Below the pieces are notes generated by a model. The model was not told the DNA's origin and did no database searches. It saw only the letters and a list, made by a program, of their open reading frames with translations. From Arthrospira sp. PCC 9108 (GTDB taxonomy: Bacteria; Cyanobacteriota; Cyanobacteriia; Cyanobacteriales; Microcoleaceae), in assembly GCA_016745315.1 (NCBI GenBank), contig CP066886.1, positions 3,596,501 through 3,660,500 of the forward strand: a stretch of DNA of 64,000 nt, read 5' to 3'. Below, piece after piece: positions 20,144 through 28,864 of this stretch; the stretch's first letter is position 1, and the number at the start of each line of letters is the position of its first letter. Made by a program: the position numbers and the translations under genes.

Positions 20144-20920
20144 ATGGCAGTAACCACCCAACAATTAATCGATTGGAAACAGCAGGGACACCAAATTACC
20201 ATGCTAACTGCTTATGAGTATGCGATCGCCAAAATTCTCGACCAAGCAGGTATTGATATTATTCTAGTAGGTGATTCCCTAGCCATGGTGGGTTTAGGCT
20301 ACCAAACCACCCTACCACTAACCCTTGAGGAAATGTTGCACCACGCCAAAGCAGTGCGTCGGGCTGTGGTAAGATCCCTATTGGTAGTGGATTTACCATT
20401 TTTGACCTACCAGGAAAGTCCCCAACAGGCGATTCATTCAGCCGGACGGATATTGAAAGAAACAGGAGCATCGGCGGTAAAGTTAGAAGGGGGCTATGAT
20501 GAGATGGCTAATACGGTCAGCGCCTTGGTGAAAGTAGGTATTCCAGTTATGGGTCATGTCGGCTTAACTCCCCAGTCTGTACATCAACTGGGAGGGTATC
20601 GCCAACAGGGGAAAACCATAGACGCAGCACAACGCATTTTATCAGAAGCGATCGCCTTACAACAAGCGGGGGCTTTTGCTATAGTCTTGGAACATATCCC
20701 CAAGGACTTGGCGGCGGAAATTACCCAACAACTAACCATTCCCACCATTGGTATTGGCGCGGGTCCCCACTGCGACGGACAAGTGCTGGTAACCTCTGAT
20801 ATATTGGGGTTAACCCCCTGGCAACCACCATTTGCCAAAAAATACGCCAACCTACACGATACCATTACCAACGCCGTGACACAATTCTGCACAGAAGTTC
20901 AAGAGGGGAAGTTTCCCTAA
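20144..20920 (+). CDS. panB: 3-methyl-2-oxobutanoate hydroxymethyltransferase
   Basis: 258 residues. Catalyses the first step of pantothenate synthesis, transfer of a hydroxymethyl group from methylene-tetrahydrofolate to ketoisovalerate. Family signatures: MLTAYEYAIAKILDQAGIDI, LVGDSLAMVGLGYQTTLPLT with the Mg-binding Asp, AVKLEGG, and the GHVGLTPQSVHQLGGYRQQG block. The length is normal. The stop overlaps the ATG of ubiX by one base (TAATG), indicating translational coupling. Confidence 0.96.
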   Translation: MAVTTQQLIDWKQQGHQITMLTAYEYAIAKILDQAGIDIILVGDSLAMVGLGYQTTLPLTLEEMLHHAKAVRRAVVRSLLVVDLPFLTYQESPQQAIHSAGRILKETGASAVKLEGGYDEMANTVSALVKVGIPVMGHVGLTPQSVHQLGGYRQQGKTIDAAQRILSEAIALQQAGAFAIVLEHIPKDLAAEITQQLTIPTIGIGAGPHCDGQVLVTSDILGLTPWQPPFAKKYANLHDTITNAVTQFCTEVQEGKFP

Positions 20921-21537
20921 TGACCACCCCAACCAGACCGTTGATTATTGGCGTTTCCGGTGCTTCAGGACTTATTTATGCCGTCCGCGCCTTAAAATAC
21001 CTCCTGCAAGCCAACTATGCTATCGAATTGGTGGCTTCTAAGTCTTCCTACATGGTATGGCAAGCTGAGAATAATTTGCAAATGCCTGGAGATAGCGATC
21101 GCCAGGAATTATTTTGGCGACAGCAGGCTGGGGTGGAAACCGGGGGAAAACTGCGTTGTCATCCCTGGCAGGATGTAGGGGCTAATATTGCTAGTGGTTC
21201 CTTTCGGACTATCGGTATGATCGTGATTCCCTGTAGTATGAGTACAGTGGCTAAAATTGCCCAAGGTCTGAGTTCCGATTTACTCGAACGGGCGGCAGAT
21301 GTACAATTAAAAGAAGGTAGAAAATTGGTAATTGTACCACGGGAAACTCCCCTAAGTCTTATCCATCTGCGAAATTTGACCACTTTAGCAGAAGCAGGTG
21401 CGCGCATTGTCCCGGCTATCCCGGCTTGGTATCATCATCCCCAAACTATTGAGGATTTGGTAGATTTTGTCGTAGCGCGAACCCTAGATCAATTTGAGAT
21501 TGATTGTGTACCTTTGCGTAGGTGGAAACCCGATTAA
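20920..21537 (+). CDS. ubiX: Flavin prenyltransferase UbiX
   Basis: 205 residues. UbiX joins dimethylallyl phosphate to FMN to make prenylated FMN, the cofactor of UbiD-type decarboxylases. Seen: the flavin-binding start GVSGASGLIYAVRAL, PCSMSTVAKIAQGLSSDLLE, the PRETPLSLIHLRNL loop and PAIPAWYHHPQTIEDLVDFV at the C-terminus. All are diagnostic. It is translationally coupled to panB. The link with pantothenate synthesis is positional only. Confidence 0.95.
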   Translation: MTTPTRPLIIGVSGASGLIYAVRALKYLLQANYAIELVASKSSYMVWQAENNLQMPGDSDRQELFWRQQAGVETGGKLRCHPWQDVGANIASGSFRTIGMIVIPCSMSTVAKIAQGLSSDLLERAADVQLKEGRKLVIVPRETPLSLIHLRNLTTLAEAGARIVPAIPAWYHHPQTIEDLVDFVVARTLDQFEIDCVPLRRWKPD

Positions 21538-21592
21538 TTCTGAGGGGAGTTGCTAATTATTTATTGACATTTTCAATGGGGTTATTTAGGTG

Positions 21593-22491
21593 ATGTCTGG
21601 AAAAAGTGCGATCGCTATTTTGATTATAGTCGGTGGTTTGGTATTGTTAACTATACAAAATCTTTCCCCCGCCATATCTTTAGTATTTTTGGGTATGCAA
21701 TTACCCACCTTACCCCTGTCAGTATGGCTACTAATTTTTCTGTTCATCGGTATATTAACCTCTCTGATGATTGCCAGTTTATTCCAACTCTCTTACACCC
21801 CCTCTCCGTCACGTCCTAAAGCCAGTAAAAAACCTATACAACCATCCCCCCAATCTAACCCACCTGATGCACAAATCCCTCCGTCACCACAAGCCGATGA
21901 TTCAGAGTGGGATAATTTGCAATCCGAACTAGAATTAGAACCCGAAAATCAACCGCCTATCCCTACCTCCAAAAATAAATCCCCCAAAACTCACAAAAAT
22001 AGTGATGATTGGGAAACCGAAGTCCGCAAAGTTAGCGATAGTTGGGATGAAAATGATAGCGATCGCCAAAATGAACCAGAAACCCCACCCGTTAGACAAA
22101 CTACCCCCAAACCATCAGAATCAGAATCCTGGAATAAACGCAATATCAATCCCTTAAACTCTCCTAATACTGATGAAGATTGGGATAATTTACCTCCCCA
22201 TAATGCACCAACCACCCCCACTCCTCCACCCCCAGAAAACACCCCCACCACCACTCCCACACCCCAGAAACCACCGGAAAAACCTTTGAAGTACAGCAAC
22301 AACCTCAAAAAGAATCCTGGTCAGGTTCCGTCTATTCCTTCAATTATAAAGACGGTCAAAATTCCGGTGCTGGTCGTACCGAATCGGTGTATGATGCAGA
22401 CTATCGTCTAATTAACCCACCTTCTCCCCCTACCAAAATTCAATCTGATGAGGAAGATTGGGGTTTTGATGATGAGGATGAAATCGGTTAA
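21593..22491 (+). CDS. LapA/DUF1049-like two-TM membrane protein with long acidic Trp-motif tail (frameshifted)
   Basis: The N-terminal 65 residues contain two hydrophobic helices (AIAILIIVGGLVLLTIQN and a second near residues 42-62), the arrangement of LapA-domain proteins. The remainder is a Pro/Ser/Asp-rich disordered tail carrying repeated Trp-acid motifs: SEWDNL, DDWETE, DSWDEN, ESWNKR, EDWDNL and, beyond the frame break, EDWGFDDEDE. The open frame ends early at 22411, but adding one A to the run at 22278-22282 continues the tail to a natural stop at 22491 (FEVQQQPQKESWSGSV...), about 299 residues. The start could equally be the GTG at 21590. Function unknown; the motifs look like protein-docking sites. 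Confidence 0.7.
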
Positions 22492-22537
22492 AATTATCTG
22501 GCTAGTTATTATCAGTTGTGCGCTTTTTGATTGTCTT

Positions 22538-23092
22538 ATGGTTTTAGAACAAATACAAGGAATTAACATCTATTTAATTGGTATGATGGGCGCTGGAAAA
22601 TCTACCGTTGGGGAGATATTGGCTAATCGATTAAGCTATAAGTTTTTTGATACCGATGTTTTGATTAGTCAAGTTTCGGGACAAGCCATTCCAGAAATTT
22701 TTTCCACCCAGGGAGAGGAAGAATTTAGGAACTTAGAATCTCAAGTCCTATCTAGTCTCTGTGCTTATCAACATTTGGTGGTAGCTACTGGGGGAGGGGT
22801 TGTTATTAAAAGGATGAATTGGAGTTATTTAAGACATGGTATCATTGTCTGGTTAGATGTCCCAACTCATTGCTTATATGAACGTCTAAAAGGAGACACA
22901 ACCCGACCTCTCCTACAACACCCAGACCCCCTAACTCGCCTCGATAATATCCTCGAAACTAGGCGACATCTTTATCAACAAGCCGATATTTCTATTACTA
23001 TCAACGGGAATGAAAAACCCTCAGAAATTGCTGAACAAATTATTACTAAAATCCCTAATATCCTCAAGCAGACTCAACCCAACCTTAATTAA
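22538..23092 (+). CDS. aroK: Shikimate kinase
   Basis: 184 residues from the ATG at 22538. The frame is open upstream to 22448, but that part overlaps the preceding gene's tail and is not family-like. P-loop GMMGAGKSTVGE, shikimate-binding FDTDVLISQ and the ATGGGVV motif, and the lid region TTRPLL are all visible. It phosphorylates shikimate in the aromatic pathway; chorismate synthase, two steps later, is also in this window at 33346. The start lies 46 bases after the corrected end of the LapA-like gene. Confidence 0.94.
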   Translation: MVLEQIQGINIYLIGMMGAGKSTVGEILANRLSYKFFDTDVLISQVSGQAIPEIFSTQGEEEFRNLESQVLSSLCAYQHLVVATGGGVVIKRMNWSYLRHGIIVWLDVPTHCLYERLKGDTTRPLLQHPDPLTRLDNILETRRHLYQQADISITINGNEKPSEIAEQIITKIPNILKQTQPNLN

Positions 23093-23110
23093 TCATGGAT
23101 AATTGATGAT

Positions 23111-23551
23111 TAATTACCGGGTGGGGTTGGGCGGGTTTATTGATATAGCCGGTTATCCATTAATTGCCGGGTGGGGTCGGGCGGGTTTATTAATATTGTC
23201 AATTATCTATTAATTGCCGGGTGGGGTCGGGCGGGTTTATTAATATTGTCAATTATCCATTAATTGCCGGGTGGGGTCGGGCGGGTTTATTAATATTGTC
23301 AATTATCCATTAATTGCCGGGTGGGGTCGGGCGGGTTTATTAATATTGTCGGTGAGTCCCATAACTAACTGCGGAACCCGCCCCTACAATTATCCATTAT
23401 TAATTATCCATTATCCATTAATTGCCGGGTGGGGTCGGGCGGGTTTATTAATATTATCCATTATCCATTAATTGCCGGGTGGGGTCGGGCGGGTTTATTA
23501 ATATTGTCGCTGAGTCCCATAACTAACTGCGGAACCCGCCCCTACAATTAT
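23111..23551. repeat. Tandem 50-bp repeat array with inverted-arm segments
   Basis: Seven units of 50 bases each contain GCCGGGTGGGGTCGGGCGGG followed by an AT-rich part. Five are contiguous from 23111 to about 23350 and two more start at 23419 and 23469. After units 5 and 7 come near-identical segments (23351-23394 and 23508-23551) containing GCGGAACCCGCCCCTAC. Its AACCCGCCC can pair with GGGCGGGTT of the preceding unit to make long hairpins. The array follows aroK directly. No coding sense. Confidence 0.88.
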
Positions 23552-23982
23552 CAATTATTCATCCCCGACGACTGTTTTTAAAAACCTTCCCCAGCCAGAT
23601 AATGGATATATGCACAAAGTGGCGTTTTTGTCAAGATAGGTCAAAAAATGGATCGGACTTTAGCCAAAAACTCGTGTATCGTGAATTTAATTTTTTGGTG
23701 GGATAATAAATTGAAGTCCGATATAATCAGGGTTACAGCCTCTATTTTTGCATAACGACATAGCAACCCCTTGGGTGCGATTTATTTGAGTGTACCACAA
23801 CCCCTATAATCTCGTCAACTTTTTGCGAGGGATTTTCAATAAAAATGTATTAATTCTTAACAATCTTTTGAAAATAAAATCCCTCTGGCTGTATGAATTA
23901 GCAAAACTTATCAAAATCTCACAAAGGAGTCGGGTAGTAGAATGATTAATGGTTGGTTATTTTAGTGATTAGTCTGGAGGAA
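23552..23982. other. Gene-free stretch with a nested inverted repeat
   Basis: No ORF with coding character was found. The only structure is an inverted repeat ATCGGACTT (23652-23660) and AAGTCCGAT (23714-23722), with CCAAAAA and TTTTTTGG arms nested inside. A TATAAT-like hexamer lies at about 23721. It may be a small structured RNA or a promoter region; nothing decides between them. Confidence 0.35.
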
Positions 23983-26202
23983 TTAAAACTCAATATCGGG
24001 GGAATTTTGCGATCGCCACAAAGCCTGAACTAATCGAATTTCTCCATAATTGTAGGCTTTTCCTAGATATTCATAAATTGGTGTGAGGGGTCCATCTCCC
24101 AAAACAGCGATCGCTTCTAAAATCACCTGTTTTCGTTCAGGAGATATCAAAGTATCAATATCGATATCGCCATAATTGTTAGCAATTAAATCCGCCAAAT
24201 GACCATAAATTGTAGTAGATTTTAAGCCTCTCTGGTCGGCGATTTCCTGGACACTTAAACCCTGCTTAAATAACTCCCAAGTTTGGATAACAGTAGGCGA
24301 GACATGATACCACTTAGAGACAGATGATGATGATAAAGTAGTTAGTGGCGGTTTAGTAGACTTTAGGGGAATACCTTGTTCGAGACAATATTCATAAATA
24401 GCATTTAAGAACTGCTGACCATAAGATTGAGCTTTATAAGTAGTCACCCCAGAAAGTCTCAAGAGAGCCTCTTTAGTTTGGGGACGTTCTCGCGCCATTA
24501 ACCCCAAAGTCGAATCAGAAAAAATCTTATAGGGAGCAATATCATTTTGGTCAGCGATTTGTTTACGGACTTGGCGAAGATGCTCTAATAACATTTTAAC
24601 ATCCGCCGCCATAGACCAAGTTTGTTGTGGAAGTTGACGATCGCGTACTACCGCAATTTTGACTTCCCGCTGTCTTTTCATCACCTCCCAACTGAGGTTA
24701 TTTAACTTCAAAATAGAATAGCCATCATTAGTCTGGTCTAACAGTCCTTGATGCAAAAGCGATCGCGCTAACATTTTCCACTCATCAACAGTCCGGTCTC
24801 GTCCTATATTATAGGTGGAAAGTTTATCATGTCCCCTACTCACAACCCTTTGATTTTTAGAACCCCGTAACACATCAATAATATAACTCATCCCAAACCT
24901 TTCCCGACACCGCGCTACACAGGATAGAAACTTCATCGCTTCCAGCGTCCAATCTTCTATAGGTCGTTCATGGCAACAATTATCACAGCCGTCACAATTA
25001 CCGGGAAATTCCTCTCCAAAATAGCGAAGTTGAATGCGGTGGCGACACTCAGTAGACTCCGCATAATCAATCACCTGTCGCAACTGTTGGCGCGCAATTC
25101 TTTGTTCATCAACATCAGGTTTTTGCTCAATCAAATATTCAATAGTTTTCATATCCCCATAACTAAAAAATAGCAGACATTGAGCCGGTTGTCCATCCCG
25201 TCCAGCGCGTCCTGACTCTTGATAATAGTTTTCCAAACTTTTCGGCAAATCGTAGTGTATAACAAACCGAACATCTGGCTTATCTATACCCATACCGAAG
25301 GCGATAGTAGCCACGATAATTCGCACATCATCTCGAATAAAACGGGTATGACTTTCTAGGCGATCGCTATCCGCCATTCCCGCATGATAGGGGAGGGCGG
25401 GGATATTATTATGTTGTAATTGTAATGCGACTTCTTCCACCCTTTTCCGACTGGAACAGTAAATAATTCCTGAACCGGACATAGATTCAATGGCTTTTAA
25501 TAGTTGAGTGAACCGTTTTTTAGGTTGTTTAGGAATCACCTGATAGTAGAGATTTGAACGGTAGAAACTCGCCACATGAACATAAGGTTGTTTGAGGACA
25601 ATTTGTCGAATTATATCAAATCTGACCCGTTCGGTAGCCGTAGCAGTGAGAGCGATCGCCGGTACGTGGGGATAACGCGATCGCACCTGTTGAATTTGTC
25701 GATATTCTGGTCTAAAATCGTGACCCCAATCCGAGACACAATGGGCTTCATCAATTACCAGAGTTGATATTCCCAATTCCGCATCAATGCGATCTAAAAA
25801 CCCTAAAAACTGAGGAGATAGTAACCTTTCTGGTGCTACATAAAGCAGCTTAATTTTACCTTGTAGAATAGCAAACTCTCGCTGACGCGCTTGATTCAAA
25901 TCAACCGTACTATTCAGAAATGTCGCCTCAATACCATTATTTTTTAGCGCTTCTACCTGGTCTTGCATTAACGCGATTAAAGGTGAAACCACCACTGTCA
26001 GACCGGGTTTCAGCAGGGCGGGAAGTTGAAAGCACAGGGATTTCCCCCCCCCTGTAGGCATAATTGCCAGTACATCGCGCTTTTGCAGCACTTGTTCTAT
26101 AATCTCCCGTTGTCCTGGTCTAAAGCTATCATAGCCAAAATACTGTTTAAGGCATTGTTGCAGGGATTGAGGTTGGGCTAGATGCGGCGGAAAACCTGAC
26201 AT
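23983..26202 (-). CDS. recQ: ATP-dependent DNA helicase RecQ
   Basis: 739 residues. A 3'-5' superfamily II helicase acting in recombination and replication-fork repair. Walker A MPTGGGKSLCFQLPAL, Walker B/DEAH in VIDEAHCVSDWGHDFRPEY, and motif VI QESGRAGRDGQ are present. The four-Cys zinc site sits around CRHRIQLRYFGEEFPGNCDG. A winged-helix (RQC) follows, then an HRDC domain (ARERPQTKEALLRLSG) and a C-terminal helix-turn-helix-like segment, QEIADQRGLKSTTIYGHLAD. Full length; no close operon partner. Confidence 0.96.
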   Translation of the reverse strand: MSGFPPHLAQPQSLQQCLKQYFGYDSFRPGQREIIEQVLQKRDVLAIMPTGGGKSLCFQLPALLKPGLTVVVSPLIALMQDQVEALKNNGIEATFLNSTVDLNQARQREFAILQGKIKLLYVAPERLLSPQFLGFLDRIDAELGISTLVIDEAHCVSDWGHDFRPEYRQIQQVRSRYPHVPAIALTATATERVRFDIIRQIVLKQPYVHVASFYRSNLYYQVIPKQPKKRFTQLLKAIESMSGSGIIYCSSRKRVEEVALQLQHNNIPALPYHAGMADSDRLESHTRFIRDDVRIIVATIAFGMGIDKPDVRFVIHYDLPKSLENYYQESGRAGRDGQPAQCLLFFSYGDMKTIEYLIEQKPDVDEQRIARQQLRQVIDYAESTECRHRIQLRYFGEEFPGNCDGCDNCCHERPIEDWTLEAMKFLSCVARCRERFGMSYIIDVLRGSKNQRVVSRGHDKLSTYNIGRDRTVDEWKMLARSLLHQGLLDQTNDGYSILKLNNLSWEVMKRQREVKIAVVRDRQLPQQTWSMAADVKMLLEHLRQVRKQIADQNDIAPYKIFSDSTLGLMARERPQTKEALLRLSGVTTYKAQSYGQQFLNAIYEYCLEQGIPLKSTKPPLTTLSSSSVSKWYHVSPTVIQTWELFKQGLSVQEIADQRGLKSTTIYGHLADLIANNYGDIDIDTLISPERKQVILEAIAVLGDGPLTPIYEYLGKAYNYGEIRLVQALWRSQNSPDIEF

Positions 26203-26357
26203 AACTTGCTGATTCCGTTGACTGCTAAGGTGGACTTATAAGATGGGTTACGGATAATCCTTTAGTTTATCTCATTTTCTGATCACTTGCAGTTGATGAT
26301 AGGCTGGTGCTTAATTCCCGCCTCCTATTGAGAAACCCGGTTTCTTATGATTTATGA

Positions 26358-27152
26358 TTAATTATAAGGTAGAATAGCATCATCTAAATTCACCTTCTTT
26401 AAAATAGCGCCGTTAAGGTTAGCGCCTCGCAAATTCGCACCCCGTAAATCAACCGAGTGTAAAATAGAGCCTTTCAGGTCAGCACCTCGCAAATTCGCAC
26501 CTCTTGCGTCGGTATTTTCCCAAGCAGATTTTCTGAGATTAGCGAATCGTAAATCAGCCCCCATTAGTTGGCAATTATTAAACTTAATCCCCCATAAATA
26601 AGACCCATTTAAATGGCTGTTAACCAAGTTAGTATAATGAAAATTCGCTTGATAGCCGATCGCATTTATCAAAACCGCCTCATGGAAATTAGCGTAACTC
26701 AAATTAGCCTGATTTAAACTCACCGCCGATAAATTCGCCCTGGTAAAATTCCCCCGTCTTAGGTTTGCGCCATTCAGATTAATCCGACGGGCGATCGCCT
26801 CTCGAAATTCCACCCCAATTAAATTAGCATTTCCCAAATCCGCATCAGTCAAATTCCCATCACATAAATTAGCCCCCAGTAAAACCGCCCCTTGTAAATT
26901 CGCCCCTTCCAAATCACAACCTTCCAGGTTTGCACCTGCTAAATCAGCCCCCATTAAATTAGCCAACCTCAACTTAGCACCCCTTAAATTAGCGCCATGA
27001 AGATTAGCCCCAGCCAAATTAACCCCTTCCAGGTGGAAACCAGAGAAATTAGCCTCCTGTAAATCCGGTGCGATCGCCGCATTTTGCCGTCGCCAAAACT
27101 CCCATTTCACCACACCCCGCCTCAAGATTGCTAATTGTTCAATATTAGCCAT
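26358..27152 (-). CDS. Pentapeptide-repeat protein
   Basis: 264 residues, with about 45 consecutive pentapeptides (GANLHGANLRGAKLRLANLM style) from residue 32 to the end, preceded by a short head containing VVKWEFWRRQN. No signal peptide. It follows the BMC-like gene by only 16 bases on the same strand, so the two are probably cotranscribed. A link between the beta-helix protein and the shell-like protein is inference from position. Confidence 0.9.
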   Translation of the reverse strand: MANIEQLAILRRGVVKWEFWRRQNAAIAPDLQEANFSGFHLEGVNLAGANLHGANLRGAKLRLANLMGADLAGANLEGCDLEGANLQGAVLLGANLCDGNLTDADLGNANLIGVEFREAIARRINLNGANLRRGNFTRANLSAVSLNQANLSYANFHEAVLINAIGYQANFHYTNLVNSHLNGSYLWGIKFNNCQLMGADLRFANLRKSAWENTDARGANLRGADLKGSILHSVDLRGANLRGANLNGAILKKVNLDDAILPYN

Positions 27153-27168
27153 AATAACCCCCTATTCC

Positions 27169-27888
27169 TTACTCCTTACTTTCAACAAATAAGGTATCGC
27201 GACCATAAACATTAGCGATCGCATTTAAAGCCGCCGCCGACCCTGCCAAAATATCCTGTTCATTTCCACCCAGATACAAACGTCCAAAACTCCCCACCGC
27301 TTGCACCTGTAGAATATTAATTAAAGCCGCCTTTTCCGCTTCATTCGCAGCCAAAGCAGCATAAGCCGCTGGTTGCACCTCTAAAACATATAAAGTTTGT
27401 TTAGCCAGCAACAACTGTCCCCGGCGAGTCCGATTAATCAATTGTGCCTGGTGAGGGTCAATATTGCGAATAATTTGACTAGAGACCACACGCGGCTTGA
27501 GGCGATCGCTTTCTTGTACCCCCAAAGCATCCAAAATCGCCCTACCCGCCGTTAACGTATCTCCCTGGCGGCTAGAGTGAATTTCCAACAAACCATACAA
27601 CCTTTCCACAAACTGAACACCAGGACGCACAGCCGTAGACTTCAAAGCCACATCAGTAATGCGGTTAATCTCAATTCCCGGTGAAATTTCAATCCACAGC
27701 GACGCATCCCCAGGTAACGGCAAAAACCCCAACGATACCGTCCCAATATAGGCAGCGTGTTGGGGCTGTAAATTGTCCAGATAAACATAACTTCGCAGTT
27801 CTACACCCAAAGTCAAACCTCTTTCCGAGTTCCTCCCCACATCAAGAATAGGAAAACCCCCTGATGTGAAGATGTCAAGCCTAACCAT
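27169..27888 (-). CDS. Tandem BMC-domain (microcompartment shell-like) protein
   Basis: 239 residues from the ATG at 27888, which has AGGGG six bases upstream; a GTG at 27906 is less likely. Two related halves are visible. The first reads INRITDVALKSTAVRPGVQF-then-ERLYGLLEIH. The second reads LYVLEVQPAAYAALAANEAE and ends VGSFGRLYLGGNEQDILAGS, the classic BMC pattern of an Ala-rich helix followed by a Gly-rich strand and 'G-D/E-aAv' loop. This suggests a BMC-T-like double-domain protein, as in carboxysome and other shells, though no ccm genes are nearby. Assigned by pattern only; no gene symbol can be given safely. Confidence 0.65.
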   Translation of the reverse strand: MVRLDIFTSGGFPILDVGRNSERGLTLGVELRSYVYLDNLQPQHAAYIGTVSLGFLPLPGDASLWIEISPGIEINRITDVALKSTAVRPGVQFVERLYGLLEIHSSRQGDTLTAGRAILDALGVQESDRLKPRVVSSQIIRNIDPHQAQLINRTRRGQLLLAKQTLYVLEVQPAAYAALAANEAEKAALINILQVQAVGSFGRLYLGGNEQDILAGSAAALNAIANVYGRDTLFVESKE

Positions 27889-27929
27889 TGTACCCCTTCG
27901 CGTCACACAAAAGTTAGGCTCACAACCAT

Positions 27930-28589
27930 CTACCTGAGAATATCCATGTTGCTAATCAGTAATTCCTGGCGGGTTTTTCCACAGGGTTCAATGCTTTCGC
28001 AGTCGTTAACATTTTGCAGTGAATATTTTAGGGAAACCTGACGATTGATGAATTGATTAGCCTTAGCACAAATATCGAAAGTTGCCCCTAAGTGGTGTTC
28101 CCGGTTCATCTGATCTTTAAGGGTCACATAGCACATAATGTCCCCCTGAACCATATTAGTCACTTGTCCCACTTGGAGTTGATCATTGCTGGCTCGTTGT
28201 GCTATATATCCCTGTAATTCAGCCGTGCGATTCGTGGTCATCTTAGTGAGACAGTTGGTGAACAGCAGACCCTCTAAAGTCCCCCCCAACGCTTCCGCAG
28301 ATTCAAATCTACAATTCGTGTCGCGGAATTGAATCCAAGCCCGTTGTGCTGCAATCAGGCGCTGTCTTTCCTCCCCTTGCACTTTCGGGGTCAGTTGTTG
28401 GTAAACTTCATTCAGTTTGCGATCGGCTACTCGATAGTCATCATCAGCACATTTTTTCATTTCAGCCATTGAACCATTACGGTTACACTGTATCCCTTGC
28501 GCTACATGAGTTTCCGCAACTTCTGAGTTAGTAGCGCCAGGGAAAGCCAGGAAAGCAGCAAAGATAGCGGTAGCAATTTTGTCAAGCAT
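27930..28589 (-). CDS. Secreted LprI/DUF1311-domain protein
   Basis: 219 residues with a signal peptide (residues 1 to about 22, LDKIATAIFAAFLAFPGATN). Residues about 35-125 form an LprI/DUF1311 domain: MAEMKKCADDDYRVADRKLN, LIAAQRAWIQFRDTNCRFES and a later NCLTKMTTNRTAEL, with paired Cys residues. The family name comes from a mycobacterial lysozyme inhibitor; the role in cyanobacteria is unknown. The C-terminal 90 residues (with CDNCESIEPC-like cysteines) are not recognised. Likely periplasmic. Confidence 0.8.
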   Translation of the reverse strand: MLDKIATAIFAAFLAFPGATNSEVAETHVAQGIQCNRNGSMAEMKKCADDDYRVADRKLNEVYQQLTPKVQGEERQRLIAAQRAWIQFRDTNCRFESAEALGGTLEGLLFTNCLTKMTTNRTAELQGYIAQRASNDQLQVGQVTNMVQGDIMCYVTLKDQMNREHHLGATFDICAKANQFINRQVSLKYSLQNVNDCESIEPCGKTRQELLISNMDILR

Positions 28590-28665
28590 AGTAGGTAGGT
28601 GCTAGTGAATTGGTGAACTTGTATGTAAACTATCCTTTCTGACTACAGATATCAGCTTCAAAAGT

Positions 28666-28692
28666 GCCACCTTCTTAACTGGTGGCGTTTTT
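28666..28692 (+). terminator. Hairpin with T-run
   Basis: GCCACC (28666-28671) and GGTGGC (28681-28686) form a 6-bp stem followed by GTTTTT on the plus strand. It lies between divergent genes, so no obvious transcript ends here. It may be a leader attenuator, or end an unseen short transcript. Confidence 0.4.
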
Positions 28693-28864
28693 CCTGACCT
28701 TTCCCCCTTCTTGGCGCTGAAATTCCCTCTGTAGCCTAACAACTTCTGAAACTGCCACATCGGTGGTAGGAATTATCTATAATCAATGCCCCTCACCGGA
28801 TCATAGTTGATATGCTATCTTAGCTGTCAACGTGCTTTCTACTTACTCCATCCATCTCCACGAT

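Noticed and set aside
23271..23471. 66-codon ORF in the 50-bp array
   Set aside because: Repeat translation; 50-bp periodicity would shift frame and the sequence has no other coding sign.
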